From NCBI GenBank assembly GCA_046732855.1, contig JBKPNX010000167.1, positions 1 through 50,249 of the forward strand: DNA of 50,249 nucleotides. Direction: 5' to 3'. The notes under the pieces were generated by a model that did not search any database, was not told the origin of the DNA, and saw only the letters and a program-made list of their open reading frames with translations. The position numbers and the translations under genes were made by a program. This DNA comes from JBKPNX01 sp046732855. GTDB lineage: Bacteria; Pseudomonadota; Alphaproteobacteria; Geminicoccales; Geminicoccaceae. Below, piece by piece: positions 1 through 7,390 of the stretch (position 1 is its first letter; every line of letters starts with the position of its first letter).

Positions 1-1241
1 AGATCCAGCATCGGCTGGGTCAGCGCCGGCCCGCTGGTGCGGCCCACGTGCATCTCGTAGCCGTGGACCGGCGCGTTGCTGGCGATTTCCCGGCCGCGGA
101 CCGCGCGCAGTTGCTTGTCTCCGGTCAGCAGCGTGTCGAGATCGAGCAGCCCCAGAGCCTCGGCGGCGCCGGGCGGCCCCTCGATCCCGGAAGGGTCGGC
201 GACCTTGTGGCAGAGCATCTGGAAGCCGCCGCAGATGCCGAGCACCACGCCGCCGCGCCGGACGTGCGCCGCGAGATCGATGTCCCAGCCCTCGGCGCGC
301 AGCATCGCCAGATCCGCGAGCGTGGCCTTCGAGCCCGGCAAAATGACGAGATCGGCATCGCCGGGCAGCGCCGCGCCGGGCGGCACCATCTGCACATGCA
401 CGTCCGGTTCGGCCATGAGAGGATCGAGATCGTCGAAGTTGGCGATGCGCGCGAACCTGGGTACCGCGATCCTGAGCGCGCGATGGGCTGGCGCCGCGCG
501 CTCGTTCAGCCCCAGGGCGTCCTCGGCCGGCAAAAAACCCACGCGGTCGAACCACGGGACCACGCCGTAGCCGCGCATGCCGGTGCGCTCGGCGATGATC
601 GGATGCGCTTCGTCGAACAGCGAAGGATCGCCCCGGAACTTGTTGATGACATAGCCTTTGAGCCGCGCCTGCTCCGGGGGCTCGAGCAGCGCATGGGTGC
701 CTACGAACGCCGCGATGACGCCGCCCCTTTCGATGTCGCCGACCAGCACGACGGGCAGATCAGCCGCCTCGGCAAAGCCCATGTTGGCGATGTCGTGCGC
801 GCGCAGATTCACCTCCGCCGGGCTGCCGGCGCCCTCTACCAGCACAAGATCCGCTTCATGGCTCAGGAGCTCAAAGCTCTCGAGCACGTAGGGGATCAGG
901 TCGGGCTTGAGCCCGGCGTAGTCGCGCGCCGCGCAGGTGGCGAAGATTCGGCCCTGCACGATCACCTGCGCGCCGATCTCGCTCTGCGGCTTGAGCAGCA
1001 CGGGATTCATGTGCACCGACGGCGCCACGCCGCAGGCGCGCGCCTGCAACGCCTGGGCGCGCCCGATCTCGCCGCCATCCGCCGTCACCGCCGCATTGTT
1101 GCTCATGTTCTGCGGCTTGAACGGCCTGACCTTCAGCCCACGCCGCGTGAACGCCCGACAGAGCCCGGTAACAAGCAACGACTTCCCGACGTTCGACCCG
1201 GTGCCCTGGAACATCAGCGCCGCGGCTTCGCCTTGCGCCAT
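1..1241 (-). CDS. cobQ: Cobyric acid synthase CobQ (3' end beyond window)
   Basis: Glutamine- and ATP-dependent amidase that amidates side chains of adenosylcobyrinate a,c-diamide to give adenosylcobyric acid, in the cytoplasm. The N-terminus reads MAQGEAAALMFQGTGSNVGK, the dethiobiotin-synthetase-like P-loop typical of CobQ. It is followed by a KPQNMSNNAAV segment that is almost diagnostic of the family, and by a GAGSPAEVNL block. Further on, the start of a triad glutamine amidotransferase domain is seen (VILPGSKAT, then a GICGG nucleophile-elbow region whose Cys is the expected catalytic residue). The frame is open to base 1, so the C-terminus is missing here. The ATG at 1241 shares its A with the stop of the LRR gene upstream (TAATG), so translation is probably coupled to that gene. 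Identity is clear; only the end is unseen. Confidence 0.95.
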   Translation of the reverse strand, partial: MAQGEAAALMFQGTGSNVGKSLLVTGLCRAFTRRGLKVRPFKPQNMSNNAAVTADGGEIGRAQALQARACGVAPSVHMNPVLLKPQSEIGAQVIVQGRIFATCAARDYAGLKPDLIPYVLESFELLSHEADLVLVEGAGSPAEVNLRAHDIANMGFAEAADLPVVLVGDIERGGVIAAFVGTHALLEPPEQARLKGYVINKFRGDPSLFDEAHPIIAERTGMRGYGVVPWFDRVGFLPAEDALGLNERAAPAHRALRIAVPRFARIANFDDLDPLMAEPDVHVQMVPPGAALPGDADLVILPGSKATLADLAMLRAEGWDIDLAAHVRRGGVVLGICGGFQMLCHKVADPSGIEGPPGAAEALGLLDLDTLLTGDKQLRAVRGREIASNAPVHGYEMHVGRTSGPALTQPMLD

Positions 1242-3652
1242 TACGGGCCGCTAATTTCGACCGAGGTGTTGCCGCGCTCTGCGAACGCCCGCTTCAACTC
1301 GGTTACCTGCTCCTGCGAGACATTGGTGCCGGTGAGGTTGAGCCATTGCAGGTTAGCGAGGCCCGCGAGCGGGGCGAGATCAGAGACCTGGGTGCCGTCG
1401 AGGGAGAGCGTTTGCAGGTTGGTGAGGCCCGCGAGCGGGCCGGCGTCGGCGACCGGGGTGCCGCCGAGCCAGAGCTGTTGCAGGTTGGTGAGGCCCGCGA
1501 GCGGGGCGGCGTCGGCGACCTCGGTGTGGGAGAGGTCGAGGGACACCAGATTGGTGAGGTTGGCGAGGGGGGCTGGGTCGGTGACCCGTGTAACCGAGAG
1601 GGAGAGCGATTGCAGATTGGTGAGATTGGCCAGCGGGGCGAGATCAGCCACATGTGTGCCCGAGAGGTAGAGTCGTCTTAGCTTCGTAAGATCGGCAAGA
1701 AAATATGCGTCCGAAAGCTCACTTGCTGCGAGATCTAATTCCTCCAACAAAATCAAATTTGAAAGGGGCTCGAAACTCGAAATTGGTGGGGCGTTAGAAC
1801 GTGTTCGTGACCTACCGGTCGAACCCCAGAAGGTTGCCCCGGCCTTTAGACTTTGTAACGCGATGAGGTTTGCCACCGGGGCGAGATCGGCGACCTTGGT
1901 GTCCGAGACGTCGAGCGATTGCAGATTGGTGAGATTGGCCAGCGGGGCGAGATCGGCGACCTTTGTGCCCGAGACATGTAGCGTTTGCAGCTCGGTGAGT
2001 TTGGCCAGCGGGGTCAGATCCGCGACCTGAGTAAGCGACAGGTCGAGCGATCTTAGGTTCCTAAGATCGGCAAGAGACGATAGATCTGAAAGCTCACTTG
2101 CTTGGAGATCCAATTTCTCCAACAGAATCAAGTTCGAGAGCGGCTTGAAATTCGAGATTGGTGGGGCGTTAGACATCCCTCGCTCAGTGGTACTCCAAAC
2201 AGTTGCGTCGGCCTCCAAACTCTGTAGCGCGGTGAGATTGGCTAGCGGAGCGACGTCGGTGACCTTCGTTCCAGATAAGCCAAGCTCCACGATCGGACCA
2301 ACCGCTTTCAGAAGAGGCGCGGCCTTTTCGAGCAGGGCCTGAGAAGCACCCACCGGAAGCGTGATCCGCGTTCCTTGGCGCTCCATCGCAGCAGTGATCG
2401 CGACGCCGAGCGCTTCGAGCTCCTGTCGCTCGTTGAGCTGTATCTGCAGGTAGGCGATCCAGCCGCCGGCAACTACGGCGCCGACCAGAAGCACGACGCC
2501 GGCGGCGATGGCGTAGCGCCGGTAAGTCTTGAGCGCCCGCCTGGGTCTCGTGCTCTCGATCCATCGGAGATCGAACAGGCGCTCGTAGATGCGGTTGCGA
2601 ACGACGAGGCAACCTTCCTCGTCGCGCTTGACCAGCCCGGAGAGCTTGAGTTCGGTGTGGGCGGGCGCCGGCTGATCGCGCTCGCGTGCGCCTCTGAGGA
2701 TCTTCTCGTAGAGGCCGAAGGTCGCCAGGCTACTCGCAACCCGAGTCTCGAGAAAGCGCAGGACCTGCTGGAAGTGAACGTCGCCGCTCACCCGCTCCAG
2801 GGACCGAAAACCGTCATCCACCCGCCCGTCCACTTCCTTCGGAGCCTGGGCGCCGATCTCCTTGAGCGATGCAGAAAGCTGCGTGGTGAGATAGGGATGG
2901 CCTCCGGTCCAGTGGAGAACACGCTCTATCAAACGCCGACCATGTTCGGGACTGGCGCCAAGCGCGTCGATCAGCGGCGTCAGATCATCGCGGGCGAGGT
3001 CAAAATCCCGCAGCTCCAGGGTGCTGCCGACGTTATAGGGAGTCGTGCGACGATCCTTGATCAGCTCGTTCGGCCAGGCGACGCCAATGAGGCAGAACGT
3101 GAGCCGCTCGTAGGCCGGCACCATCGGGCGGTCGTTGTGCATGCCACGCAGCGCAGTGAACAGGTCGTCGGTCCAGGTGAGCTTGGGATTGAGAGTGCTG
3201 TCGATCTCGTCGAGGAAGCACACCACCGGCCCTGGCACCTGCTCCAGGACGACCTCGCGGAAGAAGCGCATCAGGCGCTGGTTCATCGTCTCCCCGGAGC
3301 GCTCCCCCCACCACGTTGGAAGGTCGACTTTGATCTTCAGATCGCGAGCAACCTTGCTGAGGAGACCGAGGAAATAGGTTGTTGGGTCTTCAGGTGTCCC
3401 TAGCTCGGCCGCGAGATCGAGGATCGCGCAACGCACGCCGCGCTGGATCAGGGCCTCGGCGGTGCGCACCATCAGGCTCGACTTGCCCATCTGACGCGAG
3501 GTCAGGATATTGACGTACTGGCCTTGGGACAGCAGCTGTAGCAGGGTCGTATCGTCCGGCCGCTCGATGTAGAGATGCCGGCGCGGATTGAGCGTGCCAC
3601 CAGCCTGAATGCTTAGCTGCTCCTGGTCGGCTGCGACCACCTGTTCGTTCAC
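1241..3652 (-). CDS. AAA-like NTPase - transmembrane - leucine-rich repeat protein
   Basis: 803 aa, GTG start. Residues ~20-360 are an AAA-like P-loop domain of the kind often labelled AAA_35: Walker A TSRQMGKSS at 51-59, Walker B CFLDEID near 145-151 and a conserved GGHPYLT at 250-256. A single hydrophobic segment lies at ~380-402. The rest (~450-800) is leucine-rich repeats of about 22 residues built on LxxLxxLxxLxLSxTxVxDLAPLAxLTN. The plan is NTPase switch, membrane anchor and ligand-sensing repeats, as in STAND receptors. Its start overlaps the stop of the preceding AAA gene (GTGA) and its stop overlaps the cobQ start (TAATG). It sits with the hydrolase-TIR-AAA gene between cobO and cobQ, where unrelated genes are not expected. 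Domain calls are from visible motifs. The role (immune receptor or other signalling NTPase) is inference. Confidence 0.8.
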   Translation of the reverse strand: MNEQVVAADQEQLSIQAGGTLNPRRHLYIERPDDTTLLQLLSQGQYVNILTSRQMGKSSLMVRTAEALIQRGVRCAILDLAAELGTPEDPTTYFLGLLSKVARDLKIKVDLPTWWGERSGETMNQRLMRFFREVVLEQVPGPVVCFLDEIDSTLNPKLTWTDDLFTALRGMHNDRPMVPAYERLTFCLIGVAWPNELIKDRRTTPYNVGSTLELRDFDLARDDLTPLIDALGASPEHGRRLIERVLHWTGGHPYLTTQLSASLKEIGAQAPKEVDGRVDDGFRSLERVSGDVHFQQVLRFLETRVASSLATFGLYEKILRGARERDQPAPAHTELKLSGLVKRDEEGCLVVRNRIYERLFDLRWIESTRPRRALKTYRRYAIAAGVVLLVGAVVAGGWIAYLQIQLNERQELEALGVAITAAMERQGTRITLPVGASQALLEKAAPLLKAVGPIVELGLSGTKVTDVAPLANLTALQSLEADATVWSTTERGMSNAPPISNFKPLSNLILLEKLDLQASELSDLSSLADLRNLRSLDLSLTQVADLTPLAKLTELQTLHVSGTKVADLAPLANLTNLQSLDVSDTKVADLAPVANLIALQSLKAGATFWGSTGRSRTRSNAPPISSFEPLSNLILLEELDLAASELSDAYFLADLTKLRRLYLSGTHVADLAPLANLTNLQSLSLSVTRVTDPAPLANLTNLVSLDLSHTEVADAAPLAGLTNLQQLWLGGTPVADAGPLAGLTNLQTLSLDGTQVSDLAPLAGLANLQWLNLTGTNVSQEQVTELKRAFAERGNTSVEISGP
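1694..2174 (-). repeat. 375-bp in-frame duplication within the LRR region
   Basis: The stretches 1742-1799 and 2117-2174 are near-identical and lie exactly 375 bp (125 codons) apart. Both encode a loop beginning SNAPPIS that interrupts the leucine-rich repeats. The flanks (about 1694-1740 and 2069-2116) match as well. This indicates a whole block of LRRs plus the linker was duplicated without breaking the frame. Smaller 66-bp LRR periodicity runs from about 1340 to 2280. Confidence 0.75.
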
Positions 3653-4188
3653 GCGAGGCTCCGGAAAAAGCGCGCATAGAGGAGGTTGGCGGGTCTGAGA
3701 CGCCCATTTTCGCGTTCGACCAAGCCAGCGCCATGGAGGCGGAAATAGGAATCATCGTCGGGCAGCGACCCCTGGGCAATGAGCTGGCGCATTCTTTTGA
3801 CCAAACCTTCCTTGTGCTGCAGGAGCATGAGCATGGCTCTAAGGTGGTCACCGAATGGGCCATAGGGCTCGGCCGCACGTGCTTCGAGATCGTCGAAGCT
3901 AGAAACCTCCCCTCCGCTTATCCGGTAAAAGGCAAGCCGGGTCAGGTATGGATGGCCGGCCAGCAGTTCGTTCAAGCCATCCAGCTCGCCCGCGCTCAAC
4001 ACCCTTCCGTACCGCTCGTTCAAGTGGTCGAGCGCAGGGCGCTCAAAGGGCTTGAGTTCGATCGGAGGGGCAACGTTAAAGGGAGAGCGGTCCCCGCTAT
4101 CAATCAGCAAGTGAGGCTCCGTCGCGATCACGAGGGGACATCGACCTGATCCCAAGGCGAGAATGGCTCGGCGCGTCGGTTGTGCCAA
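3649..4188 (-). CDS. C-terminal part of the AAA-like NTPase, out of frame with the upstream gene
   Basis: This frame gives 179 aa. Its first ~16 residues are an out-of-frame reading of the upstream gene, and the real continuation starts at PLVIATEPHLLID. That sequence is the expected follow-on of the AAA-like domain that the upstream frame abandons at its stop (4128-4130). It contains the conserved GHPYLTRLAFY motif and a C-terminal winged-helix-like segment ending LLYARFFRSL. Inserting one G in the GGGG at 4134-4137 would join both frames into one protein of about 780 aa. The stop (3649-3651) overlaps the GTG of the AAA-TM-LRR gene. It is therefore best read as the 3' portion of a frameshifted gene, not an independent protein. 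An indel in the assembly or a true mutation would look the same. Confidence 0.75.
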   Translation of the reverse strand: MAQPTRRAILALGSGRCPLVIATEPHLLIDSGDRSPFNVAPPIELKPFERPALDHLNERYGRVLSAGELDGLNELLAGHPYLTRLAFYRISGGEVSSFDDLEARAAEPYGPFGDHLRAMLMLLQHKEGLVKRMRQLIAQGSLPDDDSYFRLHGAGLVERENGRLRPANLLYARFFRSLA

Positions 4189-5987
4189 AGGCGCAGCATG
4201 CTGAAGAAGTCTTTCTGATACGGGCGGCCGAGAACACGATCGACCTCATCGAACGCGAGCGTCAAGGGTGGCGTCACTTGTGTAAGGATCTGGTCTTCAA
4301 TGAAGATCGACAGCTTAGCCTGCGTATCGATTGTGGGCACCTGCGATCCGCTTACCCGAAATCCCCGTAACAATTGCTCCGCGAGGCGGTGCAGGAGCGT
4401 AGGATAATCTTCCAGTTCCTGATCTGTGAAATTTTGAAAGTCGATAAGAGCGAACCGCTTCCGCTGCTCGCCCCCTCGTTCGTGCGTTTCAGCGCACTTG
4501 GCCAAATAGCGGATTAGAAGACTCGACTTCCCAAACTGGCGCGGCGCCTTGATGGCAATAGTTTGACCCGTCCTTTTTGCGGCAGCTTCCACCACGCCGT
4601 CGGAACGCCGACGAACATAGAACTCGTCGCTGAGCTTCATTGTTCCGCCAGGCAAGAGCGGGCGCACATCTTCGCTCGGCTGGGGCCGACCCGGGTCCTT
4701 CGCAACGGGCGGGGGTCGAAAGACAGCAGGCGCTTCCGCAACTTGCCGCAGCTCGTCGGGCGCTGATACAGCAATGATCTCTCCGAGCACGTGCGAAGTG
4801 TCAACAGGGCCAGTCCAGCGCAAGTACTGGACCCGGGCAAGGTAACTGTCGAGTTCGTAATCTAGCGGGCCGTCGTAGCGCACGCGAATGGGCAGTACCT
4901 GAGGTCGATCGTCCTGGCGCCGCTTGCGGTGGGCCATACGCACTTCGCCGAGCACCATCTCGCTATGAATCGACGCTTCCGAGAGTAAAACGACCAGAAA
5001 GTCGCACCAGTCGATGCGCTTGGAGATCTCCTTGACCCAATCGGTGCCGACTCTCATACCGCGGTCAATGAAAACTTCGTGTCCCGCAGTCGTCAACCCG
5101 GCACGTAGATCCTCGGCTAGCTTTCCGTCCTCCGCCGAACGGTGGCTGTAGGAGACGAAGTAGCGAAAGGTGCGGCGCGGCTCTGTAACGAGCGCCGGTT
5201 CTACTCGTCTGTTAGGGCCGGGCGAGGATCGATACTCTGGTTGACGCTTGTCGAGGAAATTCTTCACCGCGCTATAGACGAGATCGGATCTGCTTTGGGG
5301 CTTGCAGATCGAGAGGTGGTCGGCGTCGATGGCCCGGGGCACGCCATGACCTGCATCCGCGCTCGCTTCGTCGACCACGCGCACGCCCCCGGTATTGCGG
5401 GTCTCGAACATGGCTAGAGTGTCGATCCCAAGACCTTTCGCGTTTTGCCGGTACCAGACGTTTAGATCGCGCAGGGCGGGGGCGCTCGCCTCAAGCTCGC
5501 TCACACTAACCGACAGACGAACGACTTTCCCCAACGCACCCAGGTAATCGGCGAGGCGTGCGCCGGTGTGAGGCGTGGCCAGGAACACAATACCGCGCGT
5601 GGCCTCGGCTATCCTTTGCCAGGCGTCCTCGCGGAGCTGAAGCGCGCTTCTGAGTGTTTGCTTTACGACCAGGCCGCCGAGACTGTGGCAGACGAAGTAC
5701 AGCGGGCGACCGCCCACGCGTTCAGTTTCGAGGCGAGTCAAAACGTTGGTGGCCCGATCGACCAACGGCATGCTCGAACCTAGCCACTGTGACGGGCTCG
5801 CCTCGTAGGCCAGGGTATGCACGGCAATATTCGGGCAATCATCTGCCAGCCAGAACGGGAACGAATTCTTCGGCTGGTCCTTATCGTGCCACCAGGTCGC
5901 GAAGGGATCGCCGCCTAGGCCATGCACGAAGATCACGTCGGCCACCCTCTCGCGGCCTGTGTCACTCACCCTGTGCAGCTCGCTCAA
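4128..5987 (-). CDS. Alpha/beta hydrolase - TIR - AAA-like NTPase (frameshifted near its 3' end)
   Basis: 619 aa up to the frameshift. Residues ~15-245 are a lipase-like alpha/beta hydrolase: oxyanion loop VHGLGGDP at 21-28, nucleophile elbow CHSLGG with Ser102, and candidate catalytic His224 in DADHLSICKP. Residues ~273-400 form a TIR domain: FVSYSHRS, then SEASIHSE...GEVRMAH with Glu348 (or Glu343) in the place of the NADase glutamate. From ~447 an AAA-like domain begins with Walker A APRQFGKSS (482-490) and Walker B LAFDEVD (577-583). The TTG start is supported by GGGAGG five bases upstream. A candidate promoter lies at 6020-6048. Two possible effectors on one NTPase, next to an AAA-TM-LRR gene, suggest a signalling or anti-phage role; that is inference. 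The frame stops early in a G4 run (see finding). Confidence 0.8.
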   Translation of the reverse strand: MSELHRVSDTGRERVADVIFVHGLGGDPFATWWHDKDQPKNSFPFWLADDCPNIAVHTLAYEASPSQWLGSSMPLVDRATNVLTRLETERVGGRPLYFVCHSLGGLVVKQTLRSALQLREDAWQRIAEATRGIVFLATPHTGARLADYLGALGKVVRLSVSVSELEASAPALRDLNVWYRQNAKGLGIDTLAMFETRNTGGVRVVDEASADAGHGVPRAIDADHLSICKPQSRSDLVYSAVKNFLDKRQPEYRSSPGPNRRVEPALVTEPRRTFRYFVSYSHRSAEDGKLAEDLRAGLTTAGHEVFIDRGMRVGTDWVKEISKRIDWCDFLVVLLSEASIHSEMVLGEVRMAHRKRRQDDRPQVLPIRVRYDGPLDYELDSYLARVQYLRWTGPVDTSHVLGEIIAVSAPDELRQVAEAPAVFRPPPVAKDPGRPQPSEDVRPLLPGGTMKLSDEFYVRRRSDGVVEAAAKRTGQTIAIKAPRQFGKSSLLIRYLAKCAETHERGGEQRKRFALIDFQNFTDQELEDYPTLLHRLAEQLLRGFRVSGSQVPTIDTQAKLSIFIEDQILTQVTPPLTLAFDEVDRVLGRPYQKDFFSMLRLWHNRRAEPFSPWDQVDVPS

Positions 5988-6019
5988 ATCTGCCTCCCAT
6001 GCATTTCAATGCGTTCAAT

Positions 6020-6048
6020 TGCATAGCACGCCGGCTTCCGACAACCAA
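6020..6048 (-). promoter_or_regulatory. Candidate promoter for the hydrolase-TIR-AAA gene
   Basis: On the minus strand TTGGTT (6048-6043) and TATGCA (6025-6020) are separated by 17 bp, just upstream of the TTG start at 5987. Each box matches about half of the sigma-70 consensus. The surrounding ~100 bp is clearly less GC-rich than the flanking cob genes. This would let the accessory pair, and possibly cobQ, be transcribed independently of the rest of the operon. Sequence match only. Confidence 0.3.
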
Positions 6049-6106
6049 TAGGATCGGATCAGAGCGAGCGGGATCAACAACCAAACGTTCTGGGTGAGAA
6101 AGGGAC

Positions 6107-6721
6107 TCAGTACTCGACACCGAGCTGGGCCTTCACGCCGGCGCGGAAGGGGTGCTTCACGAGGGTCATCTCGGTGACCAGGTCGGCGGCTTCGAGCAGC
6201 TCGGGTTTGGCGTTGCGCCCGGTGACCACGACGTGCAGGTCGGGCCGGCGCGCGCGCAGTCCCTCGATCACCTCGTCAAGTGGCAGATAGTCCTTGCGCA
6301 GCACGATGTTCAGCTCGTCCAGGATCACCATGTGCAGCTCCGGGTCCTGAAGCATGGCCTCGGCCGCCTCCCAGGCGGCGCGCGCCGCGGCGATGTCGCG
6401 CGCGCGGTCCTGCGTTTCCCAGGTGAAGCCTTCGCCCATCACCTTGAGCGTGACCTGCTCGGGAAAGCGCGCGAGCACATGACGCTCGCCCGTATCGCGC
6501 CGGCCCTTGACGAACTGCACCACGCCGAGCTTCCGGCCGTGGCCGAGGCAGCGCATGGCCAGGCCCCAGGCCGCCGTGCTCTTGCCCTTGCCGGTGCCGG
6601 TGTGGACAATGAGCAGGCCCTTCTCGATCGTCTTCGAGGCGTAGATCCGATCCTTGACCGCCTTGATCCGGGCCATCTTCTCCCGGTGCGCCTGATTCAC
6701 CTCCGCTTCGGTCGTGGCCAT
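6107..6721 (-). CDS. cobO: Corrinoid adenosyltransferase CobO
   Basis: Cob(I)yrinic acid a,c-diamide adenosyltransferase, 204 aa. It transfers the 5'-deoxyadenosyl group of ATP to reduced corrinoid in the cytoplasm. The family P-loop GTGKGKST is visible near residues 39-46, followed by WGLAMRCLGHG and FVKGRRDTGE, then DELNIVLRKDYL and VVVTGRNA, all typical of the CobO/BtuR family. The ATG at 6721 is preferred over an upstream in-frame ATG at 6790 because AAGGAGG lies five bases before it and MATTEAEVNQ resembles family N-termini. It is downstream of a Uma2-type gene and upstream of the TIR/AAA insertion. In many alphaproteobacteria cobO lies close to cobQ. Confidence 0.95.
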   Translation of the reverse strand: MATTEAEVNQAHREKMARIKAVKDRIYASKTIEKGLLIVHTGTGKGKSTAAWGLAMRCLGHGRKLGVVQFVKGRRDTGERHVLARFPEQVTLKVMGEGFTWETQDRARDIAAARAAWEAAEAMLQDPELHMVILDELNIVLRKDYLPLDEVIEGLRARRPDLHVVVTGRNAKPELLEAADLVTEMTLVKHPFRAGVKAQLGVEY

Positions 6722-6749
6722 TGGTGCCTCCTTCGCGCCCCACCGCCCT

Positions 6750-7304
6750 TCAGGCAGGCAGGATGCCATCGTACAGCTCGCGCATGGCAATGGTCACTGG
6801 CAGCCCGCTCAGGCGCACCGTCGCCGCGCGCCGATGGCGGTGCTCCGTCCAGCTCTCCGCCTCGCGCCACCAGTGCCGGACCAGCCGCTCCATGCTCGAC
6901 ACCAGCAGGATGTCGCACATCGACGGGATCTGCTGATAATCCGGGAGCTTGCGGTTGAAGTCGATGGCGGTGGTCGTGGGCGAGAGCACCTCGACGACCA
7001 GCGCCGGCTCGGCGATGAACTGGTCCTTGTAGCTGCCGGGCGTGCAGGTGACGATCAGGTCCGCCTTGTACCAGCTGTGTCGGCGGGTAGCCGGGATGAT
7101 CCCGGCCTCGGCATATACCTCGCACGGCGGCCTCAGCTGGTTGCCGATGATCCGAATCAGCCTGCCTACCAGCCCCGAATGCCCGCGCAGCGGCGGGTTC
7201 ATCGCGACGATCCGGCCCTCGAACAGCTGATAGCTGGTGTCGGTGCCGTCGTCGAATGCCAGGAACTCCTCGAGCGTCCACAGCTGGTCCGCGACTCGCG
7301 CCAT
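6750..7304 (-). CDS. Uma2-family (DUF820) putative endonuclease
   Basis: 184 aa. The family has a PD-(D/E)XK restriction-endonuclease-like fold, but its biological role is not established. Visible signs are the N-terminal ADQLWTLEEFLAF and YQLFEGRIVAMNPP, the strand KADLIVTC carrying the conserved Asp, and PALVVEVLSPTT with the conserved Glu followed by a KLPDYQQIP helix. The ATG at 7304 has CGGAG eight bases upstream. The gene sits between cobN and cobO with an 86-bp gap to cobN and 28 bp to cobO. It is therefore an accessory gene inside a biosynthetic operon. A nuclease role would be inference. Confidence 0.85.
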   Translation of the reverse strand: MARVADQLWTLEEFLAFDDGTDTSYQLFEGRIVAMNPPLRGHSGLVGRLIRIIGNQLRPPCEVYAEAGIIPATRRHSWYKADLIVTCTPGSYKDQFIAEPALVVEVLSPTTTAIDFNRKLPDYQQIPSMCDILLVSSMERLVRHWWREAESWTEHRHRRAATVRLSGLPVTIAMRELYDGILPA

Positions 7305-7390
7305 CCGGCGACTCCGATCGAGCCTCTGGGGCAGGTTAGCATCCCGCGCGACGCAATGCGAACGGCCTCACATCACGAGCAGGAGGCGCT

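Noticed and set aside
1340..2280. Tandem repeats as a CRISPR-like array
   Set aside because: The 66-bp periodicity is protein-coding LRR sequence in frame. Units diverge at synonymous sites and there are no unique spacers.
4128..4188. Programmed ribosomal frameshift joining the two halves of the TIR-AAA protein
   Set aside because: The site is CCCC on the coding strand with no classical slippery heptamer or clear downstream structure. A simple indel is more economical, though +1/-1 slippage was not tested.
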